Positions 1-9,628 of a stretch of DNA of 20,326 bases are shown in pieces (the stretch's first letter is position 1; every line of letters begins with the position of its first letter). The position numbers and the translations under genes are program-made. The notes beneath the pieces were generated by a model that saw only the letters and a program-made list of their open reading frames with translations, had not been told where the DNA came from and did not search any database. The stretch spans positions 1-20,326 of the forward strand of contig LRSR01009157.1 in the NCBI GenBank assembly GCA_001579985.1. The letters are read 5' to 3'. Origin of the DNA: Hypsibius dujardini (Eukaryota > Tardigrada > Eutardigrada > Parachela > Hypsibiidae).

Positions 1-138
1 GCACGCTTCACGTTCATTCCATATCATCATCGTCGTCGAAAAAAACACTAAGAAGGGAGAGTAAGAGAGAGAGCGAGAAAAAATCTCGTGTTTGTAAACG
101 CATCGTGTGTATGTATAGTTGTGTGTGTAGACGGAAAC

Positions 139-155
139 CACACACACACACACAA
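139..155. repeat. (CA)n microsatellite
   Basis: Seventeen bases of perfect CA dinucleotide. The rest of positions 1-440 shows purine-rich sequence and no recognisable gene. Confidence 0.9.
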
Positions 156-440
156 AGAAGAAAACGAGAGAAACGTCGGAAGGAGGGAAAAATGGATGTA
201 TTACATCATCCCCTCCCCTCCTCCCCCTCGCCCCAAACCGACACTATGGCGCGATATATTTCATAACACGGCACACATGTACACTCTGTCGCGCCGTTCC
301 ATCCATTGGCATTCGAGCGGACAATAATGGCTTCTTCCCACTTTTGCGATGACAAGTGGGAGAAGAAATCATTCTCGTTTGAGGGGACACAAGGAGCGTC
401 GCAGTGTGATCCGTTCCGGGGTGAGTAAGAAGAGGGAGCT

Positions 441-472
441 GTGATCGAGACACCGTTCGGTGTGTCACAGAC
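441..472 (+). repeat. Short duplicated segment, copy 1
   Basis: GATCGAGACACCGTTCGGTG and the following TGTCACAGAC match 898-929 with only a few substitutions. The core ACACCG-TT-CGGTGT is a small palindrome. Confidence 0.6.
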
Positions 473-516
473 AGGGTCGCGTTTGGTACAGATGGAGGAT
501 CACGTGAAGAAATGCA

Positions 517-585
517 TTTTTATATCCTACAGACAAGTGTTTGGATTTCAGGCAGATTGTTTTGCCAAAGTCTGATGAGCCAGGC
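517..585 (+). repeat. Dispersed repeat, copy 1, preceding a CAGA array
   Basis: Shares TTTT-AT, then ACAGACA-GTGTT-GGATT-CAGGCA and scattered matches through a CCAG-rich end, with 1342-1412. Both copies sit directly upstream of a CAGA array in the same orientation. Confidence 0.65.
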
Positions 586-589
586 AATA

Positions 590-815
590 CAGACAGATCG
601 AGAGACAGATAAAAGACGCGCAAGACAGATAGACACAGACAAACAAACATGCAGACAGAGGAGTTGACAGACAGACATGCAGACAGGCAAACAGACAGAA
701 AGACAGACAGGCAGGCAGACAAACAGACAGAAAGACAGAGAAGTTGACAAACAGCCAGACTGACTGATAGCAATTGACAGATAGAAACTGGCAGACAGAA
801 CAACAAACAGACATA
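590..815. repeat. Degenerate CAGA tetranucleotide array
   Basis: Dominated by CAGA with AAAC, AGGC and GATA variants. Long reading frames on the minus strand here are Cys-Leu-Ser-Val runs from CTGT and are not genes. Confidence 0.92.
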
Positions 816-897
816 CTACACGGACAATGACACAGCCTTCTTCCAACCCTTTTGGGACGCGAGGCACGTTGACATCCTTCTCGCCGAGGAACCCTCG

Positions 898-929
898 ATC
901 GACACACGGTTCGGTATGTTACAAACGAG
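898..929 (+). repeat. Short duplicated segment, copy 2
   Basis: Begins GATCGACACACGGTTCGGTA and aligns to 441-472. The distances to the neighbouring second repeat pair differ, so this is not a simple large tandem duplication. Confidence 0.6.
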
Positions 930-1341
930 AAACAGTGGTGACCAGCAGAGACGAATGAGGTGTGGGAAGATGGTGACAGACGCGAGGCATCTGAAAAGAC
1001 AAGCTCAAAAACGACGCCAGTCATGGGTAAGTTTGTTAAGTTATCCAATCCGCCGACTGGGTCGTCGATTATTTCTGCATTTGTAAAAAACACAACGACC
1101 GACAAGCTCTGACACCAATCCATATCCATCCACACACAAGCCGTGATGTGGTGTGGCTGGCAGCGTCCGTGTCTGAGGCACGACGATGGCATCACCAACC
1201 GGACGTGGAACTGCACAAAGTCGCCGGCTTCTTGATATTTTAGGCGGTGCAAGTCAATACTGGTATCTCTCAAGAGTCAACTGGGGATTATGTATGAAGC
1301 ATCAAACAACACACAATCAGTCGTGCAAATATACTAGTACA

Positions 1342-1412
1342 GTTTTAATCACACACAGACAGGTGTTGGGATTACAGGCACAATTTCTCCAGACAATCTC
1401 CGACCAGCCCGA
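1342..1412 (+). repeat. Dispersed repeat, copy 2, preceding a CAGA array
   Basis: Partner of the copy at 517-585. The best-conserved core is ACAGACAGGTGTTGGGATTA and the following CAGGCA. Confidence 0.65.
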
Positions 1413-1612
1413 GAAGACAGGCAGACAGATAGACAAAAAAACCAGGCAGGCAGGAAGCAGAAAAGCACAAACAGGTAAGACAGATAGAAATAACAGGCAT
1501 GAAGATAGAGAGACAAAAATGTAGAGAAGCAATCACGAACAGAAGGAAAGACAGATCCACAGACAGACAGACAGACAGAAAGACGGACATACAGACAAAC
1601 AGGCGGTCAAAC
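1412..1612. repeat. Degenerate CAGA tetranucleotide array
   Basis: Imperfect array; the purest part is at 1559-1580 (CAGACAGACAGACAGA). Positions 930-1340 between the arrays hold no recognisable gene. Confidence 0.9.
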
Positions 1613-1929
1613 CTACGACATTCCCCTAAAAAAAGGCAAACCAATTCAGAGGTGAGCCATCCGCAAGCAAACTCGATAAAAAACCGTCGATAAACTTCGT
1701 GCCAAATTCCATTCATCCCACAATCAGACACCCCACATCCCTCACACCACAAACACGTTCCACAAACAACACACAGACACACGATCCCCATGACCGTCCC
1801 CACTACACATTCCCCGGGAAGTCTTTCCGCGAACAACGAAGCTATCTGACAAGACTCATTAAGACTCCCTCTTCTCCTCCTTCAGCCCTTTCATCTTCCC
1901 ATGCGACTTCAAAGACCCCATCCCTGCAG

Positions 1930-2033
1930 ATGGCTAATGTTGGCGGCTCCCCACCACATCACCCGATATCATCCGACGCGTGTGTGTGTGACATAATCCA
2001 ATATGACCTTTCCGGTGGACCGACACGCGGTAA
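1930..2033 (+). other. Possible unassigned exon
   Basis: An open frame of about 34 codons lies between a good acceptor (CCCTGCAG ending at 1929) and a good donor (G then GTAAGT at 2034). It starts ATGGCTAATG. I recognise no family, and no matching exon is seen nearby. Confidence 0.2.
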
Positions 2034-2405
2034 GTTGTTCTGCACGCCCTCTTGGGAACCCTCTCTCATCGTCCCTAAATAAGGGGGAAGAAAAAGAGGG
2101 GGGGTGATGATGATCGCCGCCAAGTATCGACCGAATTCAGCACGCGAACTCCATCGGGAGGAAACGTGAGCGTTACGTCAGACGGGGGAGAGTCAGATTC
2201 CCATCTCCCCCTCCGTCGTGTGGTACGGCACTACACAATGCAATGTCAGCTGCAGGGAGTTCAGGAAGAGAAATCCCTTTCCTCTTTATGGTCTGTCTGT
2301 CTGTGTGGTGTGGAAGCTTCCGGTCGTCTTCGACAAATCCCTCTGCGCTTCTTCTTCCTGCTGCTCTCTGGCCTTGCCGCGGGATCACGCGAGATGAAAA
2401 ACTGT

Positions 2406-2425
2406 ACACACACACACACACACAC
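2406..2425. repeat. (AC)n microsatellite
   Basis: Twenty bases of AC dinucleotide. No gene is recognised in 2034-2860; reading frames there lack conserved motifs. Confidence 0.9.
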
Positions 2426-2869
2426 CCATGCAGAAATAAAATACAAAGAGCACTCCTCCAGAGTCGTCCTGCAGTGATATGAAAAAAAATAAATTTAAAG
2501 CCCGGTATTTGCATAAACCTTCCCGACGACCAAAGACGTCATCGGAAATGGAGCCTGAAAGGCAAACGCAACAGCCCTTGATGAAACGTACCGAAACACA
2601 TGTGACGTGTATCCTTCACGCTGCGGTGGTTGTGGCAATCGCAAAGGTTGCCCTCGAGAGGTTTTGGCCGCAGTTTGTATATTACGCTCGTCGTTGAGAG
2701 AGATGGACACAATTTGCAAGTCGGCGTGACTTCTTCTCCGTTTTCAATCACACGGACACGCGGGGGCCAGTAAGAAAAGACATTACACATTTGTGTTATG
2801 CAAGAGATTTCTGCGAGGCGTGCCAGCGAAATGCACGCAACCAACGCCGGGAGAACAATGCGAACATGT

Positions 2870-2935
2870 GTTGCAGCCAAGTTAGGTCTCTGTCGTTGAT
2901 GAACAGCGAGACACCTGGCCGAACTTGGCTGCAAC
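2870..2935. repeat. Inverted repeat able to form a long hairpin
   Basis: GTTGCAGCCAAGTT (2870-2883) is perfectly complementary to AACTTGGCTGCAAC (2922-2935). The interior also pairs partly (GGTCTCTG against CGAGACACC). The motif GAACTTGGCT recurs at 3451-3460. Positions 2936-3895 show several open frames on both strands but nothing recognisable. Confidence 0.7.
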
Positions 2936-3899
2936 AATGTCGGTTTGTCAAATTCAAAAGACACAGGCCCAACCACACAAAGCGGAAGAACGGAATAGAA
3001 GATAGGCATAATAAAGAAATCGAACAAATACAGACGAGGCATGATTTCAGGTTCGGATGGGAAACAATCGACCGAGACAGACACGATGGTAGAGTTCGAG
3101 GAGTCCTCGCGACTTCGTCGGTCCGCTTCACATGACGTTCGGACCTGGAGACAGGAAAAAAGACCAAAAATGCCTGCAGTGAGGCAAACACGGCATCGCA
3201 AAACAAAAACCATCCGGCCAGGTTCGTCCACTTCTTTTCCTCGGCGCTACTCACGAGAAGCCTTGCAGACAAACTTGATTTTGAAGCCTTCCTCCTCGAA
3301 TCCTACCCTTCACAATGATGCCTTGCTCATTTGCAATAAGCTCAGCGACAGTTCGGAACGGAAGCAGCTGAAATTTGACAGTTTTCTAACGAATGCAACA
3401 AGTCCAACCAAGTTCAGCCAGACTAGAGTTCTTTTCACAGACAAACTGGACGAACTTGGCTAAAACAGATTCAACAGGACGAAAGAAGCGTGAGTTGTCG
3501 CTTCGCCACACCGAGAAGTATTTCTCTAGCAGCAGCATGACCTCTACCAACACAGACCAGCTGATGACTATAACGATGAAGGGTACTGCAGATGTTCCCA
3601 GGAGACAAACTCTCTGGCGCGTCTATCGGGGGAGAAGAAAACGCAACATTCTGTTTGTTTTTCCCCAGTTTGACCGCGGAAAAAATGTTGTTGTGCCCCG
3701 ATCTCCGTCCGACGAGAGGTGTATCGTGTCGAATAAGCAAGACAGGAGAGATCAACGATTAGGCATATTAAAGTCACACGAAAGGTGCCAGCGACCTGTC
3801 GCGTGACGTCAACAGCTTCCAAGGAGCGGATATCGACTTCTGCACATCGTTACACTGGAATTTTTCACGGAAAACAGGGCAACGCATGAAATCACTCAC

Positions 3900-3935
3900 C
3901 ATATCGGCAGGCGTCTTGCGGGACGCCATTGTCAT
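3900..3935 (-). CDS. Possible first coding exon of an unidentified gene (partial)
   Basis: On the minus strand two in-frame ATGs (3935-3933 and 3929-3927) are followed by ASRKTPADM, and the exon ends at a strong donor, ATG then GTGAGT. Upstream (to the right) is about 400 bases of GC-richer, promoter-like sequence. The frame also stays open upstream of the first ATG, so the start is uncertain. Downstream exons would lie to the left, but I found none. The product is unknown. Confidence 0.35.
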
Positions 3936-3984
3936 CAGCAGGGGGATGGCGGACGAAAGTCGAAGACGTCCCTGAGCAAAATCC

Positions 3985-4340
3985 GATTTCCCTCCTACTT
4001 CCCCGCGCGGGAGCTCACGCCTGTGAGGTGCGATGAATAGCGGGGTTCAGGCGGTATTCAGAAACTCGCGTCGGGGGAATAAATCAGTGGAGAAGAAGAC
4101 GCGCTTTCGTGTACAAAGTCTTCCCCGAAGTGTTTTGCGATCTCCTTGACAACTTCCTCCGCACCGTTTCCTCGTCAGGGTCGCTCCTCACTGCTAGCAC
4201 TTAATTCCATGGAGGAGAATCAAACACGCGTGTTTGTGTGTGTGCGTCAGGAGGGGAAGACGAGAGAAGAGAAGTGAGGAGGAGGAGGAAATGGAGGAAG
4301 AAGCCTTCTGAGAAGAGCGCTTAAAATAGCCTTTCTTTCT
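3985..4340 (-). promoter_or_regulatory. Candidate 5' UTR and core promoter region
   Basis: Precedes the possible first exon on the minus strand. It contains CCCCGCGCGGG, a small hairpin CTCAC-GCCT-GTGAG, a TC-rich tract and, at about 4320-4330, the TATA-like TATTTTAAG read on the minus strand. No initiator or factor site can be assigned. Confidence 0.25.
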
Positions 4341-5460
4341 TCACCCACCGCTCCGTAATCTGCAAAGAAAAGAACGCGGAATCAGAAATAAACTTTTTTT
4401 GGTGTTATGAAAACAGTCGAGAGAAGATGGCAAAAACGAATAAGATGAGCTGCCAAAAAATTAAGCCAAAACAATAAGCGCTTTCCCTGCCGATTCTCCG
4501 GTAAATTCACCGGTTAACTGTACAGGGAGAATGCGCAGTAAAGCCAACTAAAACTTACGGATATTTTGTGTAAATTTTATCCGGAATAAGGTAAAGATAA
4601 TTGCAAACTCAACAGGATGGATTGTGGCCCTTTAAAATCATTTGGTCGGGGTGTGGAGCACGAGAATAAGGAAATCGCGGAAGGCGTGGAGAAAGATCGC
4701 AGACTAACTTGGCTTGCAACGCACTGCGACGAACCTTCTCTCTGCTCATGTTGTTGCCCCTTGCTCGCTGATTCTGACAGACAGACGCATGCGATGCGAT
4801 CGACCGGCTGTTTATAGTCAGCCGAATGGTACAAAATGAAGTGGCACGCCGTATGGTGCAAATACGTATCCGACTGACCAGTCACGCAATCAATCAATCT
4901 ATCCAGTCTCAACTTATAATGTGCATGGAGTTCTGTTTTGCGGTGCGCCTCAGGCCCATCGATTAATCGATATTTTAAATTGCCGCGTGCAATTTTTTTT
5001 ACCGCGAAGTGCAGTAAATTTACGGTTTAAATTGCTGGGCTTATGTAAGCACAAACTCTCACGTCTCCGGTACTTCCGGTTAATTCTTACACCTCTAGCG
5101 CGAAACATCGATACCTCTCTATGCCGGTTAATTTCGTTCATACACCCTATGTATTATTGATTGTCGCTGTCACGTCCCATAGATGTTCTGCCAAAAAGAC
5201 GCCCACATCTCATATTTTAATCATTCCTAATTTATTGAACTTCTTTTGCAAATAATTATATATATTACAGTTTTTTTCACTTAAAAAAATAAATTTATTT
5301 ATTCGAGGACGGAACGTACACAGACGAAAATTCGTTCCGGAGAAATCGTTTCAGTATACGTAAAAAGCACCGATTTTATCGGTCTATCGTTACGGTAAAA
5401 GACAAAGTTCACGACAGAGAAAAAATCTGGCACAACTAACGAAGCACCCCATAACCCTGG
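4341..5460. other. AT-rich non-coding stretch
   Basis: No conserved coding motif on either strand. Small inverted repeats occur, such as CGGAACG/CGTTCCG near 5310-5340 and ACCGAT/TCGGT near 5370. Base composition is clearly more AT-rich than around it. Confidence 0.5.
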
Positions 5461-5466
5461 AGCAAT

Positions 5467-5653
5467 GTCTGCGTGTCTCCGTGTCTCCGTGTCTGCGTGT
5501 CTGCGTGTCTCCGTGTCTGCGTGTCTGTGTGTCTGCGTGTCTGCGTGTCTACGTGTCTACGTGTATCCGTGTCTGGGTGTCTGAGTGTCTGGATGTCTGA
5601 GTGTCTGCGTGTCTGCGTGTCTGGGTGTTTGGGTGTCTGCCTGTCTGCGTGCC
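5467..5653. repeat. Octamer minisatellite (GTCTSCGT)n
   Basis: About 23 units of an 8-bp motif, mostly GTCTGCGT and GTCTCCGT, with TACGT, GGGT and GAGT variants toward the 3' end. Unlike the other arrays it has a strict 8-bp period. Both-strand reading frames here are repeat translations. Confidence 0.92.
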
Positions 5654-6799
5654 TATGTACACCATATACTTGCCGTATCACTTACCATATCATGTGGACT
5701 GTGGACAGTCACAATATTATTGTTGCAGCAGAGCGGAATGTCAGAGCTGTCCGGAATCTATGCCTCGTTGGACTCGCCAGCAAGGCCTTCAAAAAAAACG
5801 TCGGATAAGTAAAAACAGACAACTGTCAAAGCCGTTCCAGACAAAAGGCGCAAACACTCAGAGAAGTTGTTTCCAACCGCGGGATTCTAAGAAGTAACAA
5901 TGCGGTCAGAGTGTGTGGTTGTGTTCGCAAGTGTGGCGGATATGTTGTTGCCAGCCTGTTTTGCCACTTGTCCAAAGAGGACTTCATGCACGGGCAAGAC
6001 TTTGTCTGGAGATCCAGTCAGAGTGAGACACAGACAGGCAGACAGACATACGGAAAGAGGGGAAACGTTTCTGATTATGATCTCGATGACCGCTGGACAA
6101 ACGACTGCTCTCCGGCGTAAAGATATCTGTTTGATGCCGGCTTTCTCCTTTTCTTGCCTTCCCCCTTGCTCTCTTGTCTGTGTGGCTGGCTGTCTGTCTC
6201 TGACCGATAAGATTCGACCTGACTCAAATGCCTTTATTACCCCGCTGACTGATCAGTCTCTCTTGACCACTTTCCACTTTCTCTCTCAAAATCTCCCGTC
6301 CACACTTGCTGCTTCCCTTTCGTTCAGGTTCACCTCTCTTGTCTGGCTCCTGCCTGACTGTGTGCCCCAAGACAGGCAGAAACTAAACAGCCTTTGGAAA
6401 TATAAGTTTCTCTGTAATCTTTGTCTGCCCGCCCTCTCGGCGAAAACGAAAGAGGTCTATTATCTTTTCCGCCATCGTGCCCTTGTCTCTTCCTTGTCGG
6501 TCTGTCTGTGTCGATGTCTGGCTGTTTGAGGCGAATCGGGAAAGACGGCTATAAAGATATCGTTTACATGAAAGACTGATGTCCAACAGTGACCTGCACC
6601 ACACGGTTTTGAAAGATGTATTTGATTTTGGCTTGGTGGCGCGGGGTCGGGGTAGAATTGCAATTACGCGCTCAAATTTCAGAGTTGACCGAGCATGCCG
6701 GTAGGGGTGTCTGTGCGAAGAAGTTATGCTAATTTAATGATTAACGCCTGAGTCTGTTTTGCTTACCATTTCGTGTCTGAGACTATCTCCATGTTTGAG
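5654..6799. other. Non-coding stretch with scattered CTGT/CAGA
   Basis: Open frames exist but show no family motif, splice pattern or conserved domain. Short CTGT or CAGA clusters appear near 6025-6050, 6176-6200 and 6500-6525. No gene is recognised. Confidence 0.45.
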
Positions 6800-6990
6800 T
6801 ATCTGTAAGTCTGTGTGTCTGCCCGCCTATCTATCTGTATGCCTGTCTGTCTGTCTGTCTGTCTGCCTGCCTGCCTATCTGAATGCCTGTCTGTCTGTCT
6901 GCCTATCTGAATGCCTGTCTGTCTGTCTGCCTGCCTATCTGTCTGTCATGTGTCTGACTGAGTCTGCCTGTGAGCCTGTCTGTCTATACA
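6800..6990. repeat. Degenerate CTGT/CTGC array
   Basis: CTGT, CTGC and CTAT tetramers with a recurring CTGCCTATCTGAATGCCTGT segment, about 40 bp apart. Confidence 0.9.
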
Positions 6991-7124
6991 CATGCCTGCC
7001 TTGACGACGTCAATGGGTGACATCATTGCTTATGCTTCTGTGCCTAATTCTGATGATCTCACTCCATTGTGCCATAGATTTTTCGAAGATTTTAAGGCCG
7101 ATAATTTTTCAAGTTATTAATCCA

Positions 7125-7200
7125 TGTCTCGAACGCTGGTGACTGCCCAGTGGTGTCGGATTCTCGCATGACCAGCGGTTTCACACCCGCAAGAATTCTT
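7125..7200 (+). mobile_element. tRNA-derived SINE-like fragment
   Basis: TGCCCAGTGG (7144-7153) resembles an RNA polymerase III A box. CGGTTTCACACCC (7176-7188) resembles a B box at tRNA-like spacing, and GCGG/CCGC (7175-7178, 7187-7190) could be a T-arm stem. No clean tRNA fold and no clear tail or target-site duplication. Suggestive only. The surrounding 6991-7662 is otherwise featureless and probably includes the XPNPEP3 3' UTR. Confidence 0.35.
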
Positions 7201-7662
7201 GGCCCACCGAACGATATCCGGTTTCGTCGGTAGTGTCATGCAGACAAACGGTCCCGAGGTGAGCTCCGTGGTCCGCAGCCGCCTTGCTGTGACGACAAAG
7301 TGGCGAGGACAATCACAGACATCTCAGTAATGTTGAAGCTGACGGAAACGAAAACGCAACTGTCGTGACTTTAAAAGGTCCGTTCAGCACATCATCTAGA
7401 TTACCTGTCGAAGACCCAACCGGTAATTCCGCGTTCTCTGCTAGTGAGATACGAAAAGATCGATGGACATCCCAGGCAAGATGTACAAATGCACTGACAG
7501 ATAAGTGTCAAAGAAGATGACAGTTGGACAAGCATCACAATTCCAAATCTGACCCTGAGAACCTCGCATCACCTGACGACTAGAGAGCGACAGGAAAACG
7601 AATGAACACACAGACACGGAAGAAGATGCCGCCATAAAACGAACAAAAATCTAAATAAATCT

Positions 7663-7766
7663 TCAACAGACATGGCCTCGACGATGGGCGAGGATAGCTT
7701 CCATGGAAGAAGGGCAGGCTTCGGTTAGCACTTCCGGTCCATTTGGTCCAAGCCATATTGTGTCTT
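7663..7766 (-). CDS. XPNPEP3: XPNPEP3 last coding exon
   Basis: After a TTACTTGCAG acceptor the first two bases complete the Glu of RIED, the last metal ligand. The exon continues [18 protein letters not shown], equivalent to the VLSADCPKE ending of human APP3, and stops at TGA (7663-7665). No clear AATAAA is seen on the minus strand close to the stop. An ATTAAA-type signal near 6733-6738 is a distant candidate. Confidence 0.92.
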
Positions 7767-9053
7767 CTGCAAGTAAAGGGATACCGTTAATACTGCATGC
7801 AGAAAGCGAAACGCGTAGATTCGATTCCTGGTGGGACTAGTGAGGAGGACGGTTATCAGACAGATACTAAGATAGACAGTCGAAAAATACAGATAGAGAG
7901 ACAAACAGACAGATAGACAGAGAAAAAGAGGGGCAGAGAGACAGATATCCAAAGAGACAGACAAACAGACCGACAAACAGCCAGACAGCCAAAAAGACAA
8001 ACAGGCATGCAGCGATACAGACAGATAGACAGATAGACACATTGATAGTTACAGAGAGAGATAGCTAGAGGGAGAAAGACAGAGACAAAGAGACCAACAG
8101 GCAGACAGAGGTACAGAGGGACAAACAGGCAGTTAGACAAAGAGAAAACGCTAGAAGTGGATGGTCAAATGTGTAGAAAGCAAGCATAGAAAACAGAGTA
8201 TGAACTCGACGCTCTTTGATATATCACCAGAAAACGACAAAACCAACCGAAAAGGATGAAAGAAACTACTCATGGACTTCCGTCGAGGAAGCTAAGGAGA
8301 CATACCAATACGAAAGCCGATGCCACGGAAACCTTCCGGCACCGCATCATTATCCTCGTTTATATAAATTCCGGGTTCCACCGCAAACACCATGCCTTCC
8401 TTTAGCTGTCGACTCCGTGATACCAGCTTGCAGTCATGGACGTCCATTCCCAGGTAATGGCCGATGTGGTGCGGACAAAACTTTGAAGCCTAAACTCCAA
8501 AGATCGCGTTACATTTCTTGGTTTCGATCCAATTCTCCACTGGTAGGTAGTGCGACGGCAAAACTCACCTCTAGTCGCGCTTGTTTTTCGTCCGCAGTAC
8601 GGTCAATCCATTTTAACTCCTTGAGTTTAGCAGCTTGCAGATCCCACATGCGTATATGCAGCTCCTCCAGACTGGGATACCGTGCGTAGTCATTCCCGAG
8701 CTTTTTCACATGGTCCAGCAGCTGGTGACGGACGTCGTTGACCATTTCGTAGAGGACAGTTTGGGACGGGGTGAAACCGGCAGAGACGGGCCAGGCCCTA
8801 GACACATCGCTGCAGTAGCCGTCCTGAAAGATGAATTTTATTGTTATTCTAGCGGCGAACGAAAATGGCGCCGCCAACTCACTATTCCATCTTTCCGTCT
8901 CATTGTCTATATATCCTTATGTCTGCCTGTCTGTCCATCTGTCTGTCCGTCTATCGGTCTGTCTGTCTGTCTATCGGTCTGTCTATCTCTCTGTCTGTCT
9001 GTCTGTCTATCGGTCTGTCTATCTGTCTGTCTGTATCTCTGTCTGTCTGTCTA

Positions 9054-9094
<41 letters not shown>

Positions 9095-9583
9095 GCCCGC
9101 CTGGTGCCTGGTTGTCTGTCCGCCTGCCTTCGTAAAGCTGAACAGAGCTCACCACTTCGCATCCACAGTCCACAAAGATCATGTCACCGCTTTTCAAGGT
9201 CTACAGATACAGGCAAATGAGAAAAGGAAACACTACTAGTAATAAGGATTAGAAAACGTTCGATGAGCTTCAGAATTAAATTCCCTATAATTACCCAACT
9301 AACTTCGGTGTTCTTGATGTAGTCAATCGCTGTCGCGCTACAAACAAGAGAAACAACGGTTAGGTCACTCCATAGGGAAGGTACACGAATGCCAAAGCTT
9401 GGCTGAGAAGGCCTAGATCAAATCAAACCAAAGAAAAACAGGCAGACAGATAGTTGGCAGGACAATGGACAGCCAAAGAGCAGGAAAATGAGACCAGACA
9501 GGCAGACACATCAGACAGGCAGACACATCAGACAGGCAGACAGCTAGTAAAAGATATAAACAGTCAGAGTGCGACAAAGGGAA

Positions 9584-9628
<45 letters not shown>

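Noticed and set aside
465-806. Long minus-strand frames rich in Cys, Leu, Ser and Val (also at 5473-5808, 7725-8140, 8831-9220, 10321-10753, 14256-14548, 18963-19361)
   Set aside because: They are translations of CTGT/CAGA arrays; every frame of a tetranucleotide repeat stays open without coding selection.
2539-3231. 230-codon minus-strand frame
   Set aside because: No recognisable domain, biased composition, and overlapping open frames on both strands at the same place.
7800-7850. B-box-like GATTCGATTCC near the last XPNPEP3 intron
   Set aside because: No A box at the right distance and no tRNA-like stems, so kept out of the SINE calls.
8216-8689. Plus-strand frame of 157 codons
   Set aside because: Antisense shadow of XPNPEP3 exons 8306-8489 and 8569-8823, which carry conserved motifs on the other strand.
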